A stretch of DNA of 64,000 nt, from assembly GCA_963662645.2 (NCBI GenBank), contig OY759762.1, positions 62,001 to 126,000 of the forward strand, given 5' to 3'. Positions 1-9,400 of the stretch are shown one piece after another; positions within the stretch are counted from its first letter, which is position 1; each line of letters begins with the position of its first letter. Position numbers and translations under genes: made by a program. This DNA comes from Aldehydirespirator sp963662645 (GTDB taxonomy: Bacteria > Actinomycetota > Acidimicrobiia > Acidimicrobiales > Aldehydirespiratoraceae). A model generated the notes under the pieces. It had not been told where the DNA came from and ran no database searches. It worked only from the letters and a program-made list of their open reading frames with translations.

Positions 1-2
1 TT

Positions 3-251
3 CTCGACACCATCGACGACGCCCTCGGTGAGGGTCGCACGGTGTATGTGCACTGTTGGGGCGGGATCGGCCGCACCGGGACGGTGGTGGGCTGCTGGCT
101 GGTCCGCCACGGGCTCACCGGCCAGGGGGCCCTCGATCAGATCGCGGTGTGGTGGCAGCACGTGGAGAAGAGCTGGCTGCACACCGAGTCGCCCCAGACC
201 CGCCACCAGCGGGCCTTCGTGCGGCGGTGGGCGGAGCCCGGCCGGGACTAG
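3..251 (+). CDS. Protein tyrosine / dual-specificity phosphatase, C-terminal part
   Basis: The reading frame is open from the left edge, so only the last 82 codons are present. They carry the Cys-based phosphatase signature HCWGGIGRTG (HCxxGxxRTG), in which the Cys is the nucleophile and the Arg binds the phosphate. The start and the upstream general-acid loop lie outside the window. The gene ends 28 nt before an ADP-ribosylglycohydrolase on the same strand, which suggests an operon of two modification-removing enzymes. The substrate cannot be read from the sequence. Confidence 0.8.
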   Translation, partial: LDTIDDALGEGRTVYVHCWGGIGRTGTVVGCWLVRHGLTGQGALDQIAVWWQHVEKSWLHTESPQTRHQRAFVRRWAEPGRD

Positions 252-279
252 CCTGCGTCGCAAGATCGGAGGGACGCCA

Positions 280-1218
280 GTGGGCGAGGTGAGTGCCAGG
301 GACCGCTTCCGGGGCTGCCTGGTGGGCCTAGCGGCGGGGGACGCGCTGGGCACGACGCTGGAGTTCAGCCCGCCGGGTTCGTTCGACCCGATCGGCGACA
401 TGATCGGCGGTGGGCCGTTCGGGTTGCGGGCGGGCCAGTGGACCGACGACACGTCGATGGCGCTGTGTCTGGCCACCAGCCTGCTGGAGTCGGGCGGTTT
501 CAACCCTTTGGACCAGATGGGGCGCTATCTGCGGTGGTTCAGGCAGGGGTACCTGTCATCGACGGGGCGCTGCTTCGACATCGGCGACACCACGAGTGGG
601 TCCCTGGAGCGCTTCGAGCGGACCGGCGAGCCGTACTGCGGGCCTACGGACCCGACGTCGGCGAGCAACGGCTCGCTGATGCGGCTGGCACCGGTGCCCA
701 TGTTCTTCGCCAGCGACGCCCGGGAGGCGATCGCTCGTAGCGCGGACAGCTCCCGCACCACCCACGGGGCCGTCGAGGCGGTCGACGCCTGCCGCTACTT
801 CGCGGGCCTGCTGGTGGGCGCGCTGGGAGGCGTCGACAAACAGACGCTGCTGTCCGAGCACTACAGCCCGGTCGAGGGCCTGTGGGACGAGGCCCCGCTC
901 GCCCCGAAGATCGCCGCCATCGCCGCTGGCGCGTTCAAGCACAAGCAGCCCCCCGAGATCCGCGGCACCGGCTATGTGGTGGACACCCTGGAGGCGATCC
1001 TGTGGGCCTTCTTCCACACCGAGGACTTCAGGCAGGGCGCCCTCAAGGTGGTCAACCTCGGCGACGACGCCGACACCACAGGCGCCATCTTCGGCCAGAT
1101 CGCCGGCGCCCACTACGGAGTCGAGTCCATCCCCGCTGAGTGGCGCCAACGCCTGACGATGAGCGCCGAGATCACCTCGCTGGCCGACAGGCTCCGCGAG
1201 CGCGCCCTCCGGTCCTGA
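280..1218 (+). CDS. ADP-ribosylglycohydrolase family protein
   Basis: This 312-residue protein belongs to the DraG/ARH family, which hydrolyses the N- or O-glycosidic bond of ADP-ribosylated targets using two Mg ions. The family motifs are visible in order: GDALG near residue 20, the metal-binding QWTDDTSM near 53-60, and GDDADTTGA at 261-269. Length is normal for the family. The GTG start at 280 is chosen because GGAGGG (268-273) sits 6 nt upstream and because the first motif follows soon after; a longer frame upstream overlaps the phosphatase gene in another phase. Pairing with a phosphatase gene suggests reversal of two protein or nucleic-acid modifications, but the target is unknown. Confidence 0.88.
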   Translation: MGEVSARDRFRGCLVGLAAGDALGTTLEFSPPGSFDPIGDMIGGGPFGLRAGQWTDDTSMALCLATSLLESGGFNPLDQMGRYLRWFRQGYLSSTGRCFDIGDTTSGSLERFERTGEPYCGPTDPTSASNGSLMRLAPVPMFFASDAREAIARSADSSRTTHGAVEAVDACRYFAGLLVGALGGVDKQTLLSEHYSPVEGLWDEAPLAPKIAAIAAGAFKHKQPPEIRGTGYVVDTLEAILWAFFHTEDFRQGALKVVNLGDDADTTGAIFGQIAGAHYGVESIPAEWRQRLTMSAEITSLADRLRERALRS

Positions 1219-1249
1219 GTGTCACAAGCCGGTGGGACGATGGGGGGGC

Positions 1250-1663
1250 ATGAGCAGGGCCCATCGGATCGTCTGGAGAGCGATGTCGTTGGCGCGGTCG
1301 CTGAGCCGCTTCGTTGCTGGGCGATTGCTCGGCCGCGGGCTGGATCGTGTGACGGCTAAGGCGCTGCCCGGAGCGATGAACGTCGGAGTGGACGCCGAGC
1401 GGCACTCGCATGCGACGGCCCGCTGGCGTGACTCCGGCTACGACCTGCGTCTGGTCCCCTACGCGTGGCCCGACGAGGCCACCCAGCGCAACTACGACCT
1501 GTACGACGCATGGGCCAACCGCGGCTACGGGGACGACTCGGAGTTCTGGCCGCCTCGCACTCTGCGGCCTCGCCCGGCGACCCGTGTGGGGGCCCCATCT
1601 AATGGAGCACGGCACCGAGAGATCGGGCCCCGCCCAGTCTGCTCTCGATGTCGCCGTCGGTGA
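1250..1663 (+). CDS. Hypothetical protein, doubtful
   Basis: An open frame of about 137 codons fills part of the 590-nt gap between the ADP-ribosylglycohydrolase and the convergent NYN gene. The middle of the product has a mixed, protein-like composition (for example NYDLYDAWANRGYG), but the ends are Arg-rich as expected for a chance frame in GC-rich DNA. ATG codons at 1250, 1283 and 1376 are all possible starts. I recognise no family. It may be the remains of a gene or not coding at all. Confidence 0.28.
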   Translation: MSRAHRIVWRAMSLARSLSRFVAGRLLGRGLDRVTAKALPGAMNVGVDAERHSHATARWRDSGYDLRLVPYAWPDEATQRNYDLYDAWANRGYGDDSEFWPPRTLRPRPATRVGAPSNGARHREIGPRPVCSRCRRR

Positions 1664-1705
1664 GCGTGCCCGCAGTTCATCTGAAGCCCGCCCGGGAAGA
1701 GAAAG

Positions 1706-1733
1706 ACCCGGCACCTCCGAGGAGGCACCGGGT
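1706..1733. terminator. GC-rich stem-loop between convergent genes
   Basis: The arms CCCGGCACCTCC and GGAGGCACCGGG pair with a two-base mismatch around a short loop. It lies between the rightward genes ending by 1663 and the leftward NYN gene ending at 1810. There is no T-tract, so it would be an actinobacterial-type intrinsic terminator at best. Confidence 0.35.
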
Positions 1734-1809
1734 GGGTGAAGGCAGGTTACCTGGCGCGGCACAGCGATGCGAACATGCGCGTGGCGGGTTGCGCCCTCGT
1801 GGCTGCCGA

Positions 1810-2460
1810 CTACCAGCGATCGGGCCTCCGGTGGGTGTCGACTGACTCGGGTAGCTGGCACGAGAAGAAGTCGTCGGCGGTGAGGGAGTACCACCAGTGG
1901 CCTCCGGCACCGTCGCCGGACTTGCCGCGGAGTGCCGTGGCCGTCGGGGTGCCTCTGGGATTGACCGTCCCGAGCGGCACATGGAGCCGGGCGTGGCGGG
2001 CGGGCAGGCGCAGGTCGCTGTCGTTGGTGATGAGCACAGCGGCGTCGATCATCCCGGTATGGAGGTCGATCAGCAGGTGAGACGCCACGTTCACGTCTGA
2101 GCCCTTCTCCTCGCGCACCATGATCGTCCGGCGCACGCCGCCTGCTGTGTCCCCGCCCGTGACTCGCCGAGTCACGAAGGTGCCCTCCTCGATGCTGACT
2201 CGTCCCGTGGCGAGCAGCGCCTTGAGGTAGGTCTGCTGCCGTTCGCGTGAGTCGGCGGCCGGCCCGCCGGTGATCGGTGCCGTGCAGTACATGATGCGGC
2301 GCGCTCTCGCCTGTCTGGCGCTCCAGTGCGGATTGCGGCCGATCAGGCGGTCGGCGAGCGCCGCCAGGTCGAGCCAGCGCCACCCGTGCTTGCCTCGTCC
2401 GCACAGATGCCGGCCTCCGTAGTAGAGGTTGAGTCCGTCGATGTACACCCCAACGCGCAC
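1810..2460 (-). CDS. NYN domain (PIN-like) protein, LabA/DUF88 type
   Basis: The 216-residue product has the PIN-like NYN fold signature: an N-terminal VGVYIDGLNLYYG with the first metal-binding Asp at residue 8, KGSDVNVA around 119-126 with the second acid, and VLITNDSDLRLP around 142-152 with the third. NYN proteins are metal-dependent RNases that often occur in defence and toxin loci. The GTG start at 2460 puts the first beta strand at the N-terminus; an upstream ATG at 2502 would add 14 residues of unlikely sequence. It is divergent from a DUF2188-like gene, with only 58 nt between the two starts. The substrate RNA is unknown. Confidence 0.75.
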   Translation of the reverse strand: MRVGVYIDGLNLYYGGRHLCGRGKHGWRWLDLAALADRLIGRNPHWSARQARARRIMYCTAPITGGPAADSRERQQTYLKALLATGRVSIEEGTFVTRRVTGGDTAGGVRRTIMVREEKGSDVNVASHLLIDLHTGMIDAAVLITNDSDLRLPARHARLHVPLGTVNPRGTPTATALRGKSGDGAGGHWWYSLTADDFFSCQLPESVDTHRRPDRW

Positions 2461-2518
2461 CGCGGCAGCGTATAGTGGTGTACCTGACAAGGCGCGTATC
2501 ATACTGAAAAGGACTTAT

Positions 2519-2686
2519 ATGCCTGATAAGCTTCTGGTGGTGAAGAAGCGGGACGACCTGTGGGAGGTGAGGTCGCCCGGTGCTCACAATCCCGAGTCGA
2601 CGCATTCGACCATGGCTGAGGCCGAGAGCGCTGCCGAGGACTTCCTGAAGAGGCGCGGGGGCGGCTACCTCGACATCGTCCTATAG
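2519..2686 (+). CDS. DUF2188-like small protein
   Basis: A 55-residue protein starts at an ATG preceded by AAAAGGA. It resembles the DUF2188 family: a basic N-terminal strand (LLVVKKRDDLWEVR) followed by a helix rich in Ala and Glu that begins HSTMAEAESAA and ends in FLKRRGGG. The function of this family is not known to me. It is divergent from the NYN gene. The following 233 bases (2687-2919) show no gene or clear signal. Confidence 0.6.
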   Translation: MPDKLLVVKKRDDLWEVRSPGAHNPESTHSTMAEAESAAEDFLKRRGGGYLDIVL

Positions 2687-2919
2687 GAGGGGCCTAGAAC
2701 GACTACGCCCTCGCCAGAATCTTCCCCTGGTTGCTCGCCAGCCCACGCCATCACCAGATGCATCGGGTGGTGGTAGCGATCAGGTGCATCAGCGACGCCG
2801 ACACCTCTTCGGACCTGAAGCGTGGGTGGCGATGTCCGTGACTCCGCGCTATCTTTCTCGTTAATCCTCCCCGCCGTCCACCTCCGCTCGTCGGTGGTGC
2901 ACTGGCGGGGCTTCTCTTG

Positions 2920-3706
2920 TCAGCCGGCGTCGCGGTAGGTGTTTGCGACGATGGTGCCCAACTTGCGCTTCTGGTCGTTGCTGATTGAACCCAGGGGTGT
3001 CTGGCTGGCGGGGCAGAAGACGAACAGCGCTGGTTCGGTGCCGACCAGATGCCAGCAGCCCGAGACTTCGTAGGCAGACGCGCGAAGGGTGCCGTCGCGT
3101 TTGCGGTAGAAGCTGTGGATGAGTTCCCACGGGCCTAGCGGCTCGAACGCGATGTGCTCGAGGTGGTTCTTGGCGACCGACAGCACGACCACGTTCGGCC
3201 GAAGCACTGCTAGCAGTTCATGCCAGAGCGGCCTTCCGCCATCCTCGAGCACGCGGCGGTCGGCTTGGCTGAGCCGACTCCAAGTCGGATCGGTGGCCAC
3301 CGGAGAGCTGATGTCCGTGTGCAGCGCGGTTGAGGGCTGGTGGCCGTAGTAGCTGGCGCTCATTCCGTTGAGCAGAGGCTCGAAGCTCCGGAACCACTTG
3401 TCGTAGGGCCTCGTACGGAAGTAGGCCGAGAGAGCGTCGAGGTACCGCTCCTGATCCGCGGGGTGGACGTCCTCGGCGAGCGGGAAGCGGCGGAACGGGT
3501 CCCCGGCAGGGAACTCGATTAGCGACGGGTTCAAGCCGACAGTCAGGACTCGCTGTTGCGACTCGGCGTATGTGTCCAGGTCGCCGAAGAACAGAAATCG
3601 AGACGGCGGGACTCACGCGCGCCTCAAGCGACGCGGCCGCCCCGAACGAACGCCACGCCGCTGCGACGGCCCTTCTGAGCTCGTTACTCTCCCTTACGCC
3701 GTCCAT
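2920..3706 (-). pseudogene. Uracil-DNA-glycosylase-like protein with an apparent frameshift
   Basis: The frame beginning at ATG 3706 (preceded by AGAGGG) encodes about 35 N-terminal residues. The continuation lies in another frame: after about 3600 it reads FLFFGDLDTYAE, then LTVGLNPSLIEFP, then ALHTDISSPVA and LRPNVVVLSVAKNHL. This layout (a hydrophobic strand with an Asn-Pro motif, a Thr/Asp strand and a late strand) resembles the UDG superfamily; the family call is an inference from pattern. The two frames join by a net one-base shift near 3598-3604, and there is no usual start codon for the downstream frame before the conserved strand. It overlaps the previous operon gene by 23 nt, which supports the 3706 start. 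It could be a true pseudogene, a sequencing error or programmed frameshifting. Confidence 0.5.
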
Positions 3707-4277
3707 CCCTCTGAGGTTGATGCGGCGAGGGTGCTGGCCGTCGTCCCGGCGGCTGCCTCGGGACGAGCGCTTGCGCGAACTCAGTGGACAGTTCCACATC
3801 GTCACTGGCCACGAGGGTCAGGGCACCGCTGCCGCGTAGCTTCTCGGTCACGCGGCCGAGATCACGGATCCTCATCGCGGAGGCAGGCGAGCGCTCGACG
3901 TAGGCAAGCAGGTCCTGGCCGTCTTCGGCCGCGGCGCGCAGCCCGGCGAGATCGTCAGCGGCCAGGGCGAATGCCTCGCTCAACTCGGCTGTCACCAGAG
4001 TGGCCAAGGGCGCACTCAAAGGCTGGTCATTCCGTAGCTGGACTTCCTCGGCCACTTGGCGAAGCCAGCTGCGCCGCAGATGTTCGCTTGCCGCCTCATC
4101 AAACACACCGAGCCGTGCACCTGCCTCAGCCAGAATCCGGTCGCGGTCGTCGTGGTCTCGGTGACAGCGCAGCCCTTCACACCAAGCTCTCTCAAGCTCC
4201 GGCATGTCCACTGCGTCTCCGATCCGCTCTAGAACGGATTCAATGGTCTGGGCCGGGCCCGATTCGACGGTGGTCAT
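3684..4277 (-). CDS. Hypothetical protein, acidic helical
   Basis: The 197-residue product is not recognised. It is rich in Ala, Glu and Leu and looks mostly helical, with an Arg/Pro-rich basic tail. The ATG at 4277 overlaps the stop of the upstream gene by 4 nt (ATGA), so I prefer it to a TTG 12 nt further up. Its end overlaps the start of the UDG-like gene by 23 nt. The three genes 4690 to 2920 thus form one leftward operon next to the BREX operon, which suggests an accessory or defence role, but nothing in the sequence shows a function. Confidence 0.6.
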   Translation of the reverse strand: MTTVESGPAQTIESVLERIGDAVDMPELERAWCEGLRCHRDHDDRDRILAEAGARLGVFDEAASEHLRRSWLRQVAEEVQLRNDQPLSAPLATLVTAELSEAFALAADDLAGLRAAAEDGQDLLAYVERSPASAMRIRDLGRVTEKLRGSGALTLVASDDVELSTEFAQALVPRQPPGRRPAPSPHQPQRDGRRKGE

Positions 4278-4690
4278 GGTGTGTGCCAATCGTACTGCTC
4301 GACACCGTCAGCCAAGACTCGCAACCCGCGTTCCTCGAACGCTTCCATAGCCACATCGAGGCTCTCGCGGCCGGGCCGATAGTGGCCACTCATGTTGTTG
4401 AGCGACGTGACCACCTTGACGTCCCCGAACTCGACCATCTCGAATTCGCCTGCCGCCTGCACATACCCGCCGTCGGCGAGCACCGCATGGGAGATGTGCT
4501 CGCCCATGACGTGGCGCTTCGACACCAGCAGCCAGTCGCCAGCCACCACGTAGATCATCCGCTCGCCCTCAGCTGCCAACCGATCGAACTCCGCACTTGG
4601 CACCTCGACAGCTGCGACCCCGGCGCGGCGTGCAGCGTCCAACTCTTGAGCAAGCTCTGACGGATAGAGATTGTGGTACCAACGTGCCAA
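4274..4690 (-). CDS. Hypothetical protein with NNMSGHYRP motif
   Basis: The 138-residue product starts at a TTG at 4690 (MARWYHNLYPSEL...). The most distinctive stretch is SLNNMSGHYRPGRESLD near residues 95-111, a pattern I associate with small uncharacterised proteins of polymorphic-toxin or defence loci; I cannot name the family. It is the first gene of a leftward three-gene operon. A TTGACA box sits about 35-40 nt upstream of the start on the same strand, with AT-rich sequence after it, and is a likely -35 element. Confidence 0.6.
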   Translation of the reverse strand: MARWYHNLYPSELAQELDAARRAGVAAVEVPSAEFDRLAAEGERMIYVVAGDWLLVSKRHVMGEHISHAVLADGGYVQAAGEFEMVEFGDVKVVTSLNNMSGHYRPGRESLDVAMEAFEERGLRVLADGVEQYDWHTP

Positions 4691-4935
4691 GCGTTCATGT
4701 GTATCAGAATATATCTAGAATTGATGTCAATGCCTCCGATTCTGTGTCGTCAGTTCTTGAGCCCCACTTCACTGGCGGTCACGCGGTGACGCCCCCACCA
4801 TGGGCCAGCGGGTTCAACCCTGCGACGTCGGCGGGCAACGGTTCGCTGGCGTCGACCTCATCCCTCTACCTGCGCGCCACTTTGGCAATGTGGACCTGGT
4901 GCGCCTTCCTTGTAGCGATGGCTTGTCAACTTTCC

Positions 4936-4941
4936 TAGACT
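4936..4941 (+). promoter_or_regulatory. -10 box of the BREX operon, leaderless start
   Basis: TAGACT lies 7 nt before the ATG at 4949. With this spacing transcription would start at or next to the ATG, giving a leaderless mRNA, and no Shine-Dalgarno sequence is present. No good -35 is seen at 17 nt. Confidence 0.5.
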
Positions 4942-4948
4942 TAGAACG

Positions 4949-5158
4949 ATGGGCAAGAAGGTGGATCCGGACGACCTGATCGGTGCTGCAGAGGTGCAGG
5001 CCATCCTCGGGCTATCACACCCAAGCAGCGTGACCACCTACTTGCGGCGCTATCCCGACTTTCCCGCGCCGGTTGTGGATCTCAGCGGGAGCAGGGTCAG
5101 GCTCTGGCAGCGTCAGGACATCGTGCGTTGGCACCGCGATCGAGGGACTCGGCCATGA
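4949..5158 (+). CDS. AlpA/MerR-like helix-turn-helix protein
   Basis: A 69-residue protein consists almost wholly of a winged HTH of the AlpA/excisionase type: DLIGAAEVQAILGLSHPSSV (helix-turn-helix), then YLRRYPDFPAPVVDLSGSR and the wing ending in LWQRQDIVRWHRDRG. It is the first gene of the BREX operon, and its stop overlaps the brxA start (ATGA at 5155-5158). Many BREX loci carry a WYL-domain regulator (BrxR) at this place; this protein is of a different family and may regulate the operon instead. No recognition site was identified. Confidence 0.75.
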   Translation: MGKKVDPDDLIGAAEVQAILGLSHPSSVTTYLRRYPDFPAPVVDLSGSRVRLWQRQDIVRWHRDRGTRP

Positions 5159-5922
5159 TGGGTCAGGAGATCGTGCCGGGCGATCGGAGCGGTGGTGCTA
5201 CCACCAGCCACACGATCTTGATTCGCGCCCTCGCGACTCTGCTTGACGTCGTCGATCGCCCAGCGGACGCGAACGCGTACAAGCGGGCAGTCCTAGAGCA
5301 GAATGTGCTGGGCAAGAAGTCCGATGGAGCGCGTAAGCGCACGCTGCGGTACCTGAGAGAGCTGTACCTGCTTCGACCAGACTCGATTCTCTTCCGGGCA
5401 CTACGCGACCTGTGGACGGACGAACGAACCGGACAACCGCTGTTGGCGGGGCTCTGCGCGCTGGCTCGCGATCCCGTCTTCCGCTCGAGCGCTCAAGCGA
5501 TTCTTCCGGCGAACCCTGGAGACGAAGTGGTGAGCGGAGATCTCGCCGAAGTAGTGGAGAAGGAGTTTCCGACTGCTTACCGCGAGTCGACCCTTGCGAA
5601 GATCGGTCGAAACACCTCTTCGTCCTGGGAACAGACGGGCCATCTGGAAGCTGTTGCTAGGACAGAGAAGGTTCGCCGGCGACCGATTTGCACGCCATCC
5701 ACGACAGCATTCGCATTGATGCTCGGGCATCTTGAAGGCGTTCGCGGCGCGGCTCTCTTCGACACAATCTGGGCGAGGGTCTTGGACCGCCCCAGGCACC
5801 ACCTGTTCGAGATGGCGGCCGTCGCAGCTCAGCGGTCGCTGATCGACTTCCGCCATAGCGGCGGGATCACCGACGTAGGGTTCGCGCAACTTCTGCGACC
5901 GATGGAGGTTCAGCTGCTGTGA
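5155..5922 (+). CDS. brxA: BREX protein BrxA (DUF1819 family)
   Basis: The 255-residue product matches BrxA by position, size and its helical N-terminal region (ATLLDVVDRPADANAY, then TLRYLRELYLLRP). BrxA is a small NusB-like, DNA-binding BREX component of unclear mechanism. The ATG at 5155 overlaps the stop of the HTH gene by 4 nt; a second ATG follows at once. The stop overlaps brxB by 4 nt. Family assignment rests on gene order as well as sequence. Confidence 0.8.
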   Translation: MMGQEIVPGDRSGGATTSHTILIRALATLLDVVDRPADANAYKRAVLEQNVLGKKSDGARKRTLRYLRELYLLRPDSILFRALRDLWTDERTGQPLLAGLCALARDPVFRSSAQAILPANPGDEVVSGDLAEVVEKEFPTAYRESTLAKIGRNTSSSWEQTGHLEAVARTEKVRRRPICTPSTTAFALMLGHLEGVRGAALFDTIWARVLDRPRHHLFEMAAVAAQRSLIDFRHSGGITDVGFAQLLRPMEVQLL

Positions 5923-6473
5923 GCTACATCGGTTACCTAGTCGAGGACTACCGACGCTTCGTCCAGCTGCCGTGGCCGTCGCATCTCGCGCCTGCTCAAC
6001 GGGTCTGGATGGTGGTCTACAGGCCGGAGGAGGAACGACGGCTTCGGCTCCACATCAACGACTTTGAGATTGAGTCGAGGAAGGCGGGCTACGAGTGGGA
6101 TCTCGTGGACATCAGCGATGAGTTCGAGCGCTGGATGGGCTCGCACGAGTATCGAGAGGCTTACTTCAGGAACCCTGAGCTCATGCAGCCTGAGTTGGTC
6201 AGTTTCTTCGGTCAGCTCGCGGACGGCGTACGAGAGCAAGTCGAAGAGATGGCAACCGACCAAACGATCATCGGGCTCCTGGGGGCTGCGAGCCTCTATG
6301 GGTTAGGCGACCATGTCAAGGTCTCGGCGCTTATCGAGTGCGTCCAAGAATCTATACCGGGTCGCCTGCTGGTGTTCTTTCCGGGTGAGGTCGAGGGCAA
6401 CAGCTACCGGCTGCTCGGAGCCCGCGACGGCTGGAACTACCTAGCAACTCGCATCACTGCCCAGAAAGGTTGA
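5919..6473 (+). CDS. brxB: BREX protein BrxB (DUF1788 family)
   Basis: The 184-residue product has features of the DUF1788 family: YRPEEERRLRLHINDFE, then YEWDLVDISDEFERWM, and a C-terminal strand LLVFFPGEVEGNSYRLLGARDGWNYLA. BrxB is needed in some BREX type 1 systems, but its activity is not known. The GTG start overlaps the brxA stop (GTGA), and brxC begins 4 nt after its stop. Confidence 0.88.
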   Translation: MSYIGYLVEDYRRFVQLPWPSHLAPAQRVWMVVYRPEEERRLRLHINDFEIESRKAGYEWDLVDISDEFERWMGSHEYREAYFRNPELMQPELVSFFGQLADGVREQVEEMATDQTIIGLLGAASLYGLGDHVKVSALIECVQESIPGRLLVFFPGEVEGNSYRLLGARDGWNYLATRITAQKG

Positions 6474-6477
6474 CTCC

Positions 6478-9400
6478 GTGACAATCACCAACCGCGACGT
6501 CTTCGCAATAGATCCGACGGAACGCGACATCCCAAACCTTGGCGTGGCGAAAGTGCGCAAACCGGAAGATGACGGCGATTGGGCAACGCTCGAGTGGGAG
6601 ATCCATAGCTTCGTGTGCGAGGGCGAATATGAGCGCGGGCTGGAACGGATCCTCGACCAGTTTCTTGCCCATATCAGTCAAGACGAACAGCCGGCGGTCT
6701 GGGTCAGCGGGTTCTTCGGGAGCGGGAAGTCGCACCTGATGCGCGTACTTGAGTACCTGTGGCGGGACTACACGCTTCCGTCGGGATCGTCCGCGCGTGA
6801 CCTTGCCACGCTCTCGCCCGAGATCCGGCGACACCTCGTCGAACTCTCGGGGGAGGCCAGGCGAGTCGGTGGCCTCTGGTCGGCGGCAGGGACACTTGGA
6901 TCTGGGACGCCAGGATCGGTAAGGCTCGCCTTCCTCGCGATCGTCTTCGGTGCGGCTGGACTACCGCAGCAGTACGCCCCAGCGCAACTAGCGATCTACC
7001 TCCAGAACGAGGGCCTCTACGACATGGTTCGCTCAGCCGTCGAGGACAGCGGACGGAACTTCGAAGGTGAACTCCGCAATCTGTACGTCTCGCCTGTCCT
7101 CGCAGAGGCGCTCCTCGACGCAGGGGTGACATTCGGCGAGACGACAGCGGAGGTCAGCAAGACGCTCCAGAACCAGTACCCGCCAGTGGAAGACATCAGC
7201 AACGAAGAGATGCTCGATGCCTTCGAGCAGGTGCTCAAGCTGCAGAGCGCTACCGATGGCGAGCTGCCGCTCACTCTCATCGTCCTCGACGAGATGCAGC
7301 AATACATCAATGATGAGAACACCAAAGCGGAACACGTCCAACACCTAGTCGAGGGGTGCAGCGCACGATTCGGCAGCCAAGTCGTCGTCGTCGCAACCGG
7401 CCAAGCAGCCCTGACGGCAAACCCCACCCTGCAGAAGCTGATCGACCGCTTCTCCGTCACGGTTGCACTGTCTGATACCGATGTCGAGACTGTCGTTCGA
7501 AGGGTCGTCCTCCGGAAGAAGCCGAACGCCGTAGCGGCAATCGAGGACGTGCTTGAGAGCGTGAGCGGCGAGATCGATCGGCAATTGGGTGGTTCGAGCC
7601 TGGAAGCCAAGGCTGCTGACAAGGCCATCTTGGTTGCCGACTACCCGCTATTGCCCACGAGGCGCCGCTTCTGGGAGCGGGCGCTTCGAGCAATCGACAA
7701 GGCTGGCAAGGCGGGCGTGCTACGTACGCAACTCAAGATCGTGCACGAAGCCGCTCGCAGTGTCGCTAGTGATCTAGTCGGCCACGTCATCGGCGGTGAC
7801 TTCATCTTTAGCTCCGAGTCCGCCAGCATGCTTCAGAGTGGCGTCCTACTCAAAGAGATCGACGAGCACATCCGCGGGCTCAGAGATGGAACAGAAGACG
7901 GTGAGCTGAAGTCACGAGCTTGCGCTCTCATCTTCTTGATCTCTCAACTCCCACACGATGGAGTTGGAGACACGGGAGTTCGTGCAACGGCAGCGGTCAT
8001 TGCGGACCTCCTTGTCGAGGATCTCGCAAGTGATGGACCACGGTTGCGCAGCGAGGTAACTCGGCTTCTCGGCGAGCTTGTCGAGGACGGCCGTCTAATG
8101 AACCTCGGCGAGGCGTACCACCTCCAGACCGAGGAGGGTGCAGAGTGGACCAACGCGTTCAATCAGCGCCGAGCGACGATTCAGGATGATGCAGCGAAAA
8201 TGGCCCAGCTGAGGAACGATTGGCTGCTGGCGTGTGTGGACACCGAACTCGCCGGCATGAAGCTTGTGCATGGCGTCAGCAACACGCCACGGAAGTTCAG
8301 CCGCCATTGGGGCGCTGACGAACCCGAACTTGATGGAACAGCTATTCCGCTGTGGATTCGCGACGGATGGAACGTGACTGAGATCCAGGCGAGGGACACG
8401 GCGGCGAGGGCTGGCACTGACAGCCCAGTTGTATTTGTTCTCTTGCCGAGAGTCGATGCCGACTCAATCCGTGACATCCTCGCCACCTACGCCGCAGCTG
8501 TTGACACCATCAGTCACAGACCTGAACCGCAAACCGACGAGGGACGACAGGCAAAGCGCGGGATGCAAGCGCGAGCGGAAGCCGCGAACGAGAACCTCGT
8601 TGAGCTGTTCGGAGCGGTCATCGATGATGCTCGGATCTTCCAGGGTGGGGGTAACGAGTTGACAGTGTCATCACTTCGTGAAGGCGTGGAGGCCGCAGGC
8701 AAACACGCTCTCAGCAGGCAGTTTCCCAAGTTTGGAACCGCCGACGATGCCAGGTGGGGCAAGGTGAAGGACAAGGCTCGCGACGGTGCTCTCGATGCGC
8801 TGGCGCAGGTGGGATGGACTGGTGAAGCCTCGGCTAACCCTGTCTGTAAGGAGGTTCTCTCAAGAGCCTCTGCGGCTGGCACCAAGGGGAGTGAGATTCG
8901 GCGACAATTGGGCGATCCGCCGTACGGGTGGCCCAAAGACGCGATCGATGGTGCTCTGCTTGTCCTGCTCGTTAAGGGCAACCTCCGCGCGGAGCGCGAC
9001 GGACGAGCCGTGCAGGGTGCTATGGAGTTGCCCGCAACCCAGATCGGCAGGACGACGTTCTACAAGGAGGACGAACCTCCAACTACGGTCGAACGCATCG
9101 AGGTGCGGGGAGTCCTGGCGGAAGCGGACATCTTGTACACCCCGGAACAAGAACACGTGGCTATCAGCGGTCTGCTAGAGCGCCTTGTCAGCTTGGCGGG
9201 GAGGGCTGGCGGACCTGCCCCGCTCCCAAAGCCTCCGGACACGGCCCACCTGGACGGGCTGCAGGCACTCGGTGGCAACGAGCAATTCCGCGCCGTTGCG
9301 AACTCCGCCGCACAACTCCGTGAGGAAATCGCTGCCTGGGGCGCTGCGGCCGAAGACAGAGGCCAGCGGGAGGTGGCTTGGACCAAACTTGACCGGTTGC

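Noticed and set aside
1172..2605. A 477-codon open frame on the minus strand
   Set aside because: It overlaps the NYN gene in another frame and is Arg/Pro/His-rich with no family pattern, a common artefact of GC-rich codons.
4800..4830. tRNA T-loop-like GGGTTCAACCCT, possible attachment site
   Set aside because: No complete cloverleaf or integrase gene is nearby.
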